Assembly (NCBI RefSeq): GCF_042684645.1
Contig: NZ_JBHULV010000008.1
Location: 434,001 to 498,000 of the forward strand
Source: Pseudopedobacter alpinus
GTDB taxonomy: Bacteria > Bacteroidota > Bacteroidia > Sphingobacteriales > Sphingobacteriaceae
Reading direction: 5' to 3'
Length of the DNA stretch: 64,000 bases
The notes below the pieces were generated by a model. It made no database searches, was not told the origin of the DNA, and worked only from the letters and a program-made list of their open reading frames with translations. Within the stretch, counting starts at the first letter, position 1. Each line of letters begins with the position of its first letter. Shown piece by piece: positions 53,032 through 61,632 of this stretch. The position numbers and the translations under genes were made by a program.

Positions 53032-53916
53032 CTAACTTAACACTATCTTCTTAATTTCTGTAGCAATTTTTGAGCGAGTTTCTTCACTAACTTTAACCAA
53101 AGGCAAACGCAATACGCCTTTCAGTAAGCCAATTTCTTTCATAGCAGCTTTAACGCCGGCAGGATTACCCTCTGCAAAACACAAACGGGTAAATTCTAAA
53201 AAACTAAAATGAGCAGGCTGTGCAGCTTTAAAATCACCTTTTAGGCATAAACGCACCATGTTTGACAGTTGTAGTGGAATTGCGTTTCCAATAACAGAAA
53301 TAATACCTGCTGCGCCAATAGCAATCATAGGAAGCGTTATTGGGTCGTCTCCAGAAATTAAAAGAAAACCTTCTGGTTTTTTGGCAGCTATCTCATTAAA
53401 AATATCAAAACTGCCAGAAGCTTCTTTAGTTCCTAATATGTTTTTAACATTATTTGCCAAGCGCAAAGTTGTTTCTGCCGACATGGTTACTCCTGTACGT
53501 CCGGGAACATTATACAACAATATAGGAAGCTTGCTTGCTTCTGCAACAGCTTTGTAGTGCTGATAAATTCCTTCTTGATTTGGCTTGTTATAGTATGGAA
53601 CTACAGAAAGTATAGCTTTATAGCCATCTAACTCAAATTCGCTAACGGCTTTAACAATTTCGGCAGTATTATTACCGCCAATACCTGCCATTAAAGGAAT
53701 ACGTTTATTGGTTATTTTTGCAACAAACTCAAAAACCTGTTTCTTTTCTTCGGCTGTTAATGTTGCAGACTCGGCGGTGGTGCCCAATACAACAATATAC
53801 TCTACTTTACCATTAATTAAGTGTTCAATGGTTTTCTCTAAAGCATTAAAATCTATGCTTTCATCCTCAAGAAAGGGGGTAACCATAGCTACTCCGGTTC
53901 CGTAAAAACTGGTCAT
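53032..53916 (-). CDS. dapA: 4-hydroxy-tetrahydrodipicolinate synthase
   Basis: A 294-residue DapA, the first committed step of lysine/diaminopimelate synthesis. Motifs: YGTGVAMVTPF, VLGTTAESATLT, the tyrosine in LLYNVPGRTG, and the Schiff-base lysine in ILGTKEASGSF. The start overlaps the previous ORF's stop by four bases (ATGA type), so it is coupled to it. Probably the last gene of a leftward operon. Confidence 0.96.
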   Translation of the reverse strand: MTSFYGTGVAMVTPFLEDESIDFNALEKTIEHLINGKVEYIVVLGTTAESATLTAEEKKQVFEFVAKITNKRIPLMAGIGGNNTAEIVKAVSEFELDGYKAILSVVPYYNKPNQEGIYQHYKAVAEASKLPILLYNVPGRTGVTMSAETTLRLANNVKNILGTKEASGSFDIFNEIAAKKPEGFLLISGDDPITLPMIAIGAAGIISVIGNAIPLQLSNMVRLCLKGDFKAAQPAHFSFLEFTRLCFAEGNPAGVKAAMKEIGLLKGVLRLPLVKVSEETRSKIATEIKKIVLS

Positions 53917-54449
53917 TTTATTTTGTCTAAATAGTATTTTAATTCGGTGTTAAAACCGCTGATACTTTGTTGTTGGGTGGCTAACATAAAATCATAAATC
54001 GCTGAATTTTTTTTATGATATGCACCTACTTTAAATAATGATTTTGAAAGTGCGGTAATGTAAACCAACGGGAAACAAATTTCTGTGCACAAGTTAATCA
54101 GAATATCAAATTCGTTGTTTACAAAATTGATAATTTTCTCTCTTTTAGGGATAAAATTCCAATCAACATCTTCATTAGAAATTAATTCAATATTGTTGTT
54201 AGATGTTAACTTTAAAGTTAAATCTGATGTAAAAGCAAGTAACCTTACCTTTTTATTAGCCTTTTTTAACTCCAATGCCACTTCTTCTACTTCATCTAAT
54301 TGCTTCTGGTCTTTAACAGTTACTAAAATACCAATGTATTGAGCAGCTTTTAAAGAAACAGATTTATTTTTTCTGCTTATCTTTTTAATCTCTTGCTTTA
54401 GTTTATAAAAGCCAGATTTTATCCTGAATTTGCTAATTAAATCTCTCAT
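53913..54449 (-). CDS. DUF6913-like conserved protein
   Basis: A 178-residue protein, apparently soluble, without a signal peptide. It is rich in Lys in the first 35 residues and has a Rossmann-like alternation (YIGILVTVKDQ..., VRLLAFTSD..., FDILINLCTEICFPL, FKVGAYHKK). It stands between ligA and dapA with four-base overlaps at both ends. This position is typical of Bacteroidota. Function is unknown. Confidence 0.7.
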   Translation of the reverse strand: MRDLISKFRIKSGFYKLKQEIKKISRKNKSVSLKAAQYIGILVTVKDQKQLDEVEEVALELKKANKKVRLLAFTSDLTLKLTSNNNIELISNEDVDWNFIPKREKIINFVNNEFDILINLCTEICFPLVYITALSKSLFKVGAYHKKNSAIYDFMLATQQQSISGFNTELKYYLDKIK

Positions 54450-56458
54450 TGTATTAGTGTTAACAAATCTTGTTCTGTAATAATTGGGATTTGTAATTTA
54501 TTTGCTTTTTCTAATTTAGCAGGGCCCATATTATCGCCGGCCACAAGGTAATTTAATTTGGCAGATATACTGCTTAAAATTTTACCGCCATTTGCTTCAA
54601 TTATATCCTTTAGCTGCTCTCGGCTATAGTTTTCAAAAACGCCAGAAATAATAAAGGTTTTACCGCTTAAATTTTCGCTTTGCAAAACTACTTCCTTTTC
54701 TTCAATTTCAAAATTTAAACCAGCTTCTTTTAATTTTGCTATTTCTTGTTGATGTTTAGGGTTAGTAAAGTATTCTATAACGCTTTGCGCTATACGTTCT
54801 CCAATTTCATCTGCTGCAATTAATTCTTCAAAATTTGCAACACTAATATGATCAATTGTTTTAAAATGTTTTGCAAGCTTAAGCGCAACAGTTGCCCCAA
54901 CATAACGTATTCCTAAGCCAAATAATACTTTTTCAAAAGGCATTTGCTTAGATTTTTCTATACCTTCAATTAAGTTGGTGATAGATTTTGCTCCAAAACG
55001 TTCTAAATTTTTTAAATCTTCTTCATGGTTTTTTAGCGTATAAATATCGCTAATATGTTTTAATAAACCTTTTTGGTATAAAGCTTCAACCGTTTCTGAG
55101 CCAATGCCTTCAATATTCATCGCCTTTCGGCTGATAAAATGTTGCATCCGACCAACTATTTGTGGCGGACAACCTTCATCATTAGGGCAATAATGTACTG
55201 CTTCTCCTTCAGTACGTACCAAAGGCGTATCACACTCTGGGCAATCGTGTATGTAAGCTATTTTTTGAGCGTTTGGCAACCTTTTATCTAAATTTACCTG
55301 AATAACTTTTGGAATAATTTCTCCACCTTTTTCTACCAAAACAGTATCGCCTTCGTGTAAGTCTAAACGTTCTATTTCGTTGGCATTATGCAAAGTAGCT
55401 CTTTTAACGGTTGTGCCAGCTAACAATACAGGTTTTAAATTAGCAACCGGAGTAACTGCACCAGTACGCCCAACCTGATAAGTCACTTTTTCTAAAACTG
55501 TTTCTACCTCTTGCGCTTTGTATTTATAACTGATTGCCCAACGTGGAGATTTTGCTGTAAAGCCTAATTCTTGTTGTTGTGCATAGCTATTTACTTTAAT
55601 TACAATACCATCAATATCATAGCTTAAACCAAAACGCTTTTCGTCCCAAATTTTAATAAAACTTAAAACATCTTGAATAGTTGGGCATAGTTTACTTTCT
55701 TCCGATATTTTAAATCCCCAACTTTTTACAGCTTGTAAACTTTCCCAATGTGTTTTAAAAGGATTATTATCGCTGTAAAGGAAATATAAAAAACAATCTA
55801 AAGGGCGTTTTGCAACTTCTGCCGAATCTTGCATTTTTACTGTACCGGAAGCAAAGTTTCTGGGGTTAGCAAAAACCGCTTCTCCGTTTTCTATCCTTTC
55901 CTGATTTAGTTTTTCAAATGCGGCATGGTGCATAAATACTTCGCCACGTATGTCAAAGTAATCAGGGATTTTTTCTCCAGATATTGTTGTTGGGATGTTC
56001 CGTATAGTTTTAACGTTGGCAGTAACATCATCTCCTTTGGTGCCATCTCCGCGAGTAACTGCTCTTGCTAATTTGCCATTCTCGTAAGTTAAACTCATAG
56101 ATAAACCATCAAACTTTAGCTCGCAAACGTATTCAAAATTATCGCCAATGGCTTTTTTTATGCGTTGGTCAAAATCAATTAAATCTTGCTCATTATAAGT
56201 GTTGCCTAAAGACATCATAGGCCACTTATGCGTTATTGTTGTAAAGTTTTTGGTAATTTCTCCGCCAACTTTTTGAGTAGGAGAGTCGGAGCTTAAAAAA
56301 GCTGGATATTCTTTTTCTAAAGCTTCTAATTGTTTCAGTTTCTGATCAAAATCATAATCAGAAATGGTAGGCATAGCCAACACATAATAGTTGTAATTAT
56401 GTAGTTTTAACTCCTGCACTAATGCATCTATTTGGTCTTTTATATCGATACCTGACAT
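54446..56458 (-). CDS. ligA: NAD-dependent DNA ligase
   Basis: A 670-residue LigA. The adenylation motif is CELKFDGLSMSLTYENG (Lys in KxDG), then the OB-fold, a Cys4 zinc finger (CPECDTPLV... HYCPNDEGC), helix-hairpin-helix region and a C-terminal BRCT domain (LSGKTFIISGVFENYSREQL). Full length with all domains. It heads a coupled group with the DUF6913 gene and dapA and follows the LytTR regulator by 26 bases. Confidence 0.98.
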   Translation of the reverse strand: MSGIDIKDQIDALVQELKLHNYNYYVLAMPTISDYDFDQKLKQLEALEKEYPAFLSSDSPTQKVGGEITKNFTTITHKWPMMSLGNTYNEQDLIDFDQRIKKAIGDNFEYVCELKFDGLSMSLTYENGKLARAVTRGDGTKGDDVTANVKTIRNIPTTISGEKIPDYFDIRGEVFMHHAAFEKLNQERIENGEAVFANPRNFASGTVKMQDSAEVAKRPLDCFLYFLYSDNNPFKTHWESLQAVKSWGFKISEESKLCPTIQDVLSFIKIWDEKRFGLSYDIDGIVIKVNSYAQQQELGFTAKSPRWAISYKYKAQEVETVLEKVTYQVGRTGAVTPVANLKPVLLAGTTVKRATLHNANEIERLDLHEGDTVLVEKGGEIIPKVIQVNLDKRLPNAQKIAYIHDCPECDTPLVRTEGEAVHYCPNDEGCPPQIVGRMQHFISRKAMNIEGIGSETVEALYQKGLLKHISDIYTLKNHEEDLKNLERFGAKSITNLIEGIEKSKQMPFEKVLFGLGIRYVGATVALKLAKHFKTIDHISVANFEELIAADEIGERIAQSVIEYFTNPKHQQEIAKLKEAGLNFEIEEKEVVLQSENLSGKTFIISGVFENYSREQLKDIIEANGGKILSSISAKLNYLVAGDNMGPAKLEKANKLQIPIITEQDLLTLIQ

Positions 56459-56484
56459 AAAAGCGAAGATACATTATTGGGACA

Positions 56485-57228
56485 TTAAATTCCTAAAACA
56501 GCCTTTAATTTTGGGTAACCTGTTTTGCTTACTGGTATTTTTTCTCCGCTTTTTAAAATCAAGATATGAGTGTCTTTTTCGTAAGCTTCAATTTTAGTAA
56601 TTTGATCTATTTTTACTATAAACGAGCGATGAACCCTCACAAATAAATTTGGGTTTAAATTTTTTTCAAAAAAAGCTAATGTTTGGTTTTTGAGATATTC
56701 GCCTTCTGCGGTATGTATTTTAACATAATCATCATCGGCAGCTAAATAACTAATATCATAAATAGAAATTACCTTTATTTTATTACCCAATTTTATAACA
56801 ATTCTCTCGTTTTGAGTTTGATTTTGCGGTACAATGTTATGGGCAATGTTTTGAACAGTACTATTCTGATCCTCTTTATTGCTTGATAAGAATTTATCTA
56901 AAGCTTTGTTAAATCTTTCTTCACTAAAAGGTTTTAATAAATAATCAACCGCGTTTGCCTCAAAAGCTTTTAGGGCAAACTCATCAAATGCGGTGGTGAA
57001 AATTATTGCAGGCAACTCTTCTAATAATTCTAAAAGCTCAAAACCTGTAATTTTGGGCATCTGTATATCTAAAAAAACCAATTGTGGTTGGTGCTGAGTA
57101 ATTGCTTTTAAACCTTCAAAACCGTTTCCGCACTCTTCTACCACTTCTATTTGAGGGTAAGCCAAAAGATATTCTTTAATAATATTTCTTGCTAAAGGTT
57201 CATCATCTATAATTAAAGCTTTTATCAT
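56485..57228 (-). CDS. LytTR-type response regulator
   Basis: A 247-residue regulator. Receiver: D8-D9, phospho-acceptor D54 in LVFLDIQMPK, T in IIFTTAFDE and K in LLKPFSEERF. The C-terminal LytTR DNA-binding domain spans about 145-247 (ISYLAADDDYVKIHTAEGEY, FVRVHRSFIVKIDQI). It is coupled by a four-base overlap to the sensor kinase gene. Confidence 0.93.
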   Translation of the reverse strand: MIKALIIDDEPLARNIIKEYLLAYPQIEVVEECGNGFEGLKAITQHQPQLVFLDIQMPKITGFELLELLEELPAIIFTTAFDEFALKAFEANAVDYLLKPFSEERFNKALDKFLSSNKEDQNSTVQNIAHNIVPQNQTQNERIVIKLGNKIKVISIYDISYLAADDDYVKIHTAEGEYLKNQTLAFFEKNLNPNLFVRVHRSFIVKIDQITKIEAYEKDTHILILKSGEKIPVSKTGYPKLKAVLGI

Positions 57229-58259
57229 ATTTGGGGTATTTTTAAAATGCTGATGAATTGTTTGTGGTGTTGTTGAGTTTCAATTAAGTCGCTACGGTTA
57301 TATAATAATTGCAATCTTCTTATGATACTTGTTAAACCAAACCCTGTTCCTTTATTGGTGTGTGATGTTTCTGCATCAAACGGATTGGTTATTTTTATAA
57401 CTAAATAAGGTGTATTAAATGATGCTTCTAGGGTGATGGTAACTTCATCAAGCGTGTCGTATAAGCCGAATTTTATAGCGTTTTCTACCAGTGGCTGCAA
57501 TAACATTGTTGGTAAATTTTTGTCTAACACTTCTGGTGTGGTAAAAATTTTAGTATTTAAACGATTTCCAAACCTTACTTTTTCAATGGCTAAATAAAGT
57601 TCTAAATGTTCTAATTCTGTTTGTAAACTCGATAAACCATCTTCTTTTCTTAAAGTTCCTCTTAAAAAATCTGACAGTTGATGTACCATTTTGCGAGCTT
57701 CTTTTGGCTGTGTAATGGTTAAAGAACTGATTGAATTTAAACTGTTAAATAAAAAATGTGGTTGTAGTTTTTCTCTTAAAGAGGCCAATTCTATTTCTTT
57801 GGTCAGCTTTTCAGCTTCGTTTTTTCGGGCTGTAATTTCTTGGTTCTCTTCTTGGTTGTACCAAAGAATGCTTATAGCTGCCATACTACCTATTAAAAGT
57901 AAAGCAAACATAAAACGGATAGCTAAAGAGAGATGAAAAAAGTAAATACCATCTCCGTTGTAAAGACCTATATTATCAAAAAACAACTTTAAAACATATA
58001 CATAAATGCAAGCTAAAACTTTACACCAAATTATTACAAACAGATATTTTATGCCTTTTGGCTGATAAAATGAAAGACTATTTGAAATTAGCCAGCAACC
58101 TAATACCAATAATACATTTGAAATGATACTGTCTTTTAATGCTGTGTTAGTATCAATATTAAATAATGTGAGGGCATAGTATTGAATAGCGGTAAAAACA
58201 GCAATCAAAAAAAGAAATGCCCACTTAAAAATATCATTGTTTAATGGAGAAGCTGCCAA
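57225..58259 (-). CDS. LytS-type sensor histidine kinase
   Basis: A 344-residue kinase with four hydrophobic segments in the first 140 residues. A coiled region precedes the PF06580 motif, LREKLQPHFLFNSLNSISSL, where the histidine is phosphorylated. Lacks a HisKA domain. N box is VENAIKFG, and the ATP lid has GTGFGLTSIIRRL. It acts with the LytTR regulator encoded next. Confidence 0.92.
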   Translation of the reverse strand: MAASPLNNDIFKWAFLFLIAVFTAIQYYALTLFNIDTNTALKDSIISNVLLVLGCWLISNSLSFYQPKGIKYLFVIIWCKVLACIYVYVLKLFFDNIGLYNGDGIYFFHLSLAIRFMFALLLIGSMAAISILWYNQEENQEITARKNEAEKLTKEIELASLREKLQPHFLFNSLNSISSLTITQPKEARKMVHQLSDFLRGTLRKEDGLSSLQTELEHLELYLAIEKVRFGNRLNTKIFTTPEVLDKNLPTMLLQPLVENAIKFGLYDTLDEVTITLEASFNTPYLVIKITNPFDAETSHTNKGTGFGLTSIIRRLQLLYNRSDLIETQQHHKQFISILKIPQI

Positions 58260-58263
58260 AATA

Positions 58264-58608
58264 TTATTGATAAATAGTTTTTCGGGTTTTTAAATGATTT
58301 GCTTTTTCATGTACTAGAGCTAAATATTCATTGCTTTCATCGGGTTCAATTATTTTATAATGAATTTCTTTACCATTACTAATTTCGCCAATGTGTTGTA
58401 TTTCTGTTACAGCAATAAATTTCCATAAAATTTTCTGGTTATTTTTGTCATTGATGTCTTCCTGGCTCATTAAACCAATTTGATAAGCCATTTCTAAAGC
58501 TAATTGCTCATTTACTGCTTCTATTAACCTTAATTGCTCATCAAACTGATTGCTTTGCGCTCCATTGGGTTGAAGCTGGAATACTAATTTTGCTACAAAA
58601 TAGTTCAT
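58264..58608 (-). CDS. DUF4288 protein
   Basis: A 114-residue protein starting at ATG 58608 (MNYFVAKLVFQL), because the longer form overlaps the upstream gene. FDEQLRLIEAVNEQLALEMA, WKFIAVTEI and the final HEKANHL segments agree with DUF4288. No catalytic motif is visible. It sits between the LiaF-like and LytS-like genes, four bases before the latter. Confidence 0.8.
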   Translation of the reverse strand: MNYFVAKLVFQLQPNGAQSNQFDEQLRLIEAVNEQLALEMAYQIGLMSQEDINDKNNQKILWKFIAVTEIQHIGEISNGKEIHYKIIEPDESNEYLALVHEKANHLKTRKTIYQ

Positions 58609-58618
58609 GTTAGGTAGT

Positions 58619-59425
58619 TTAAAAGTTTCTAATTTCAATACCTCCAAAAATAGAAGTCCCTCTAATTAATAGCACTTTGCTTTTGTCTGGCAACACTTGA
58701 GTTAAAGAACGATTATCATCAATTCCACCAAAAACAGCAGCCATTTCTGAAATTACATCCCAAGTTGGAGGAATTACGATTTTTGTTCCACCAAATACTT
58801 GTACCACTTCTAAAATAACCAAACCATCAATATCTGAATGGTAAAAGTTAAGTTCTGCGCCACCAAAAATATTGACTACTTCGCCACCTTTAAAGTTTTT
58901 AGATAATATGTTTTTTTTAGCCCCACCAAAAACAGAAACACTATCAACATATTCATCACCCATATCGTAATACCTATTTTCTTGACCAATGGGCTCTTCA
59001 TTTTTTGGTGTTTCGGTAAAATTGTAAGCAGGGTTGTTTTGGTAATTGCTGTTTTCATTGCGCCATTTTTTGTTTTTTTTACAATTACCATTATTAAAGC
59101 CTCTGCCAAAAATAAAAAACACGCCTAAACCAATTAAAATTATGGGCCAGGTAAATTTTGCTACAGAAAGTTCAGGAACTATTTTTTCGGCCAGGAAAAC
59201 GCTACCAATTAAAATTAATATTAACCAAGTTGCATTTTTAAATTGATGCTTTATTCCGTTAGCTATGCCAATAACAATTAAAAGCATAGGCCAGCTAAAT
59301 AGCCAACGGGGTAAATCTGCACCTAATTGTTTTGCTAATAATGCTAAACCAATTATTAAAATTGCTGCACCAACAACTTTTTTTCCGTTTTTTGAAGTTT
59401 TGTTTTGAGTTTCTATATTTTCCAT
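58619..59425 (-). CDS. LiaF-like membrane protein
   Basis: A 268-residue protein. The first 110 residues have four hydrophobic helices in two GxxxxLxxxLG-type repeats (VVGAAILIIGLALLAKQLG, WPIILIGLGVFFIFG). The C-terminal 100 residues have the repeated VFGGAKKN/IFGGAEL/VFGGTK motif of the YvqF/LiaF cell-envelope stress family. The neighbouring LytTR two-component system suggests that it modulates envelope-stress signalling. Confidence 0.85.
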   Translation of the reverse strand: MENIETQNKTSKNGKKVVGAAILIIGLALLAKQLGADLPRWLFSWPMLLIVIGIANGIKHQFKNATWLILILIGSVFLAEKIVPELSVAKFTWPIILIGLGVFFIFGRGFNNGNCKKNKKWRNENSNYQNNPAYNFTETPKNEEPIGQENRYYDMGDEYVDSVSVFGGAKKNILSKNFKGGEVVNIFGGAELNFYHSDIDGLVILEVVQVFGGTKIVIPPTWDVISEMAAVFGGIDDNRSLTQVLPDKSKVLLIRGTSIFGGIEIRNF

Positions 59426-59542
59426 TGTTTTATAATTTATTTATAAAAGTAGAGTGTACAAACATCAAAAAAAACAAGATACCGACGGAATGAATTATAA
59501 ATTCGGTAAACTATACAAAATAGTCGGTGAAAAATTTAACCG

Positions 59543-60319
59543 CTATTTTTCCCATTGAGATGTTAAGTAAATACTAAAAAATGTAGTTGGTTCGGCATGG
59601 TATGCATCGGCTAAGCCAATATCTTCAACTAACTTTTTAGAAACTCTTTTTAAAGGCACTTTAATTTCAAACATATCATCCTCAAACGGGCTTGAGTTAA
59701 ATTTTATAATGTTTCTGTCTCTATAATATGCTCTAACTTTCAAATCAAGCTTTTTATGAAAAAGTTCAGACTCTGGAAAACCCTTTCTAAACATGGCCAC
59801 TTCTTCTTCTTTAGTTGCCCCTGGCTTGTTCATACAGATATACAATGAAATATCATCGCATAATTTTAAAATTTTTAATTGATATTCAAGTAAGCCAGTA
59901 TGCGGAATTTTTAATTTATTAATCAAATGTTTTTGCCTAAGTTTTTCTCTGTCTAAAAATTGCTTAACATTATCTGAGGATGAAATAGAAGCCAAATTGC
60001 AGTAATGCATGCTACAAAGTAAAGCGGCGTAAGAATTAGCTTGATCCACCTGATCTACCCCAAGTTTATAGAAGGTTAATCTTAATCTTTCTGGGAAATC
60101 TAAAAAAGTAAATGGTTTTTTGGTAACATCGTTAAACAGTGGATGCGAGTCTGGAATTATCCAAGCCCTATCATGCTGGTGTATTGCAAATTTAAAAGAT
60201 TCATAATGTTCAACAGCAATTATTTCTTTTTTTAGATGACTAAATAACTCACCTGCAATGTAGGCATGGTCATGTTGGGTAATAAGAATATAATTATCTG
60301 TATCTTCTCTAAATATCAT
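59543..60319 (-). CDS. DUF3891 protein
   Basis: A 258-residue protein counted from the ATG at 60319 (MIFREDTDN); the earlier ATG at 60373 adds a hydrophobic stretch outside the family. TQHDHAYIAGELFSHL near the start and later HQHDRAWIIPDSHPLF are typical and could form a metal site (histidine-rich, H-x-H and H-D-x-A). Function is unknown. It is monocistronic, divergent from ald. Confidence 0.82.
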   Translation of the reverse strand: MIFREDTDNYILITQHDHAYIAGELFSHLKKEIIAVEHYESFKFAIHQHDRAWIIPDSHPLFNDVTKKPFTFLDFPERLRLTFYKLGVDQVDQANSYAALLCSMHYCNLASISSSDNVKQFLDREKLRQKHLINKLKIPHTGLLEYQLKILKLCDDISLYICMNKPGATKEEEVAMFRKGFPESELFHKKLDLKVRAYYRDRNIIKFNSSPFEDDMFEIKVPLKRVSKKLVEDIGLADAYHAEPTTFFSIYLTSQWEK

Positions 60320-60492
60320 TTGATAAAAAAAATAAAAATACAAATCTTTAAGGCTTATCAAAATCGTTTTCAAAAGAATTCATAGATATTGTTTAAAAAT
60401 TTGTATAAAATCTTAATTTTTTATGATAAATATAAAATTGATTGCTATAATTTTTAAAAATTACGTATGTTTAGCTTATAAAAATTGAAATT

Positions 60493-61632
60493 ATGATTAT
60501 AGGAGTTCCCCGCGAGATGAAAAATCATGAAAATAGAGTTGGTTTAACGCCCGCTGGCACTCATGAACTGGTAAAAAGAGGTCATCAGGTCTTAATTGAA
60601 ACGCATTCTGGTGCTGCAAGTGGTTTTAGAAACGACGATTATGAAGAAGCGGGTGCCGAAATTATTTTAACTGAGGATGAAGTTTGGGGACGGGCCGATA
60701 TGATTATTAAAGTTAAAGAGCCAGAAGAACATGAGTACAAGATGGCTAAAAAAAATCAACTCATATTTAGCTTTTTTCACTTTGCTTCTAATCGTAAGTT
60801 AACCTATGCCATGATAGATAGTGGTGCAGTTTGTATGGCTTATGAAACCGTAGAAACAACTGATAAAAGTTTGCCCATATTAGTACCAATGTCTGAAGTA
60901 GCCGGGCGTATGGCTATACAACAAGGTGCTAGGTATTTAGAAAAACCTGTAATGGGGCGTGGTATTTTATTAGGAGGTGTACCAGGCGTTACCCCTGGTA
61001 AAGTTTTAATAATAGGGGCTGGGGTTGTTGGTGTGCAAGCAGCAAAGATGGCTTCGGGTTTAGGGGCGCATGTTACCATTATTGATACTGATATACAAAG
61101 ATTAAGGTATGTGAATGATGTTTTACCACCCCATGTGGTAACCATGTATAGCAGCGAATATAATATTAGGAAATTAGTTGCAAACCACGATTTAATTGTA
61201 GGTGCAGTTCTTATTCCAGGTGGTAAATCTCCGAAAGTAATAACCAGAGATATGCTTAAATTAATGCGTCCAGGAACCGTTATTGTAGATGTTTCTGTTG
61301 ACCAAGGGGGTTGTATAGAAACCTGTAAACCAACCACTCATGAAAATCCAACCTTTATTGTGGATGGTATTTTACATTATTGCGTAACAAATATGCCTGG
61401 TGCAGTTCCTTATACTTCAACTATTGCGCTTACTAACAGCACTTTTCCTTATGTTTTAGAATTGGCAGATAAAGGCTGGAAAAAAGCTTGTTTAGATAAT
61501 TATGAACTTTTAAAAGGCCTAAATATTATTAATGGCGAAGTAGTTTATAGGGGTGTTGCCGAAGCTTTTGATTTACATTATAAAGCGGTGCATCATTTTT
61601 TAGATACTAAAGATGGTGATGAGTATGATTAA
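60493..61632 (+). CDS. ald: Alanine dehydrogenase
   Basis: A 379-residue NAD-dependent dehydrogenase converting alanine to pyruvate and ammonia. Motifs: the N-terminal MIIGVPREMKNHENRVGLTP, the VMGRGILLGGVPGVTPGKV loop and the NAD-binding GAGVVGVQAAKMASGLGA. A pyridine nucleotide transhydrogenase alpha-like relation exists, but length and N-terminus favour Ald. The last codon and stop share four bases with the stop of the convergent TonB gene. Confidence 0.95.
   Translation: MIIGVPREMKNHENRVGLTPAGTHELVKRGHQVLIETHSGAASGFRNDDYEEAGAEIILTEDEVWGRADMIIKVKEPEEHEYKMAKKNQLIFSFFHFASNRKLTYAMIDSGAVCMAYETVETTDKSLPILVPMSEVAGRMAIQQGARYLEKPVMGRGILLGGVPGVTPGKVLIIGAGVVGVQAAKMASGLGAHVTIIDTDIQRLRYVNDVLPPHVVTMYSSEYNIRKLVANHDLIVGAVLIPGGKSPKVITRDMLKLMRPGTVIVDVSVDQGGCIETCKPTTHENPTFIVDGILHYCVTNMPGAVPYTSTIALTNSTFPYVLELADKGWKKACLDNYELLKGLNIINGEVVYRGVAEAFDLHYKAVHHFLDTKDGDEYD

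Noticed and set aside
53258..53557. 99-codon plus-strand ORF within dapA
   Set aside because: Antisense shadow of dapA with no own features.
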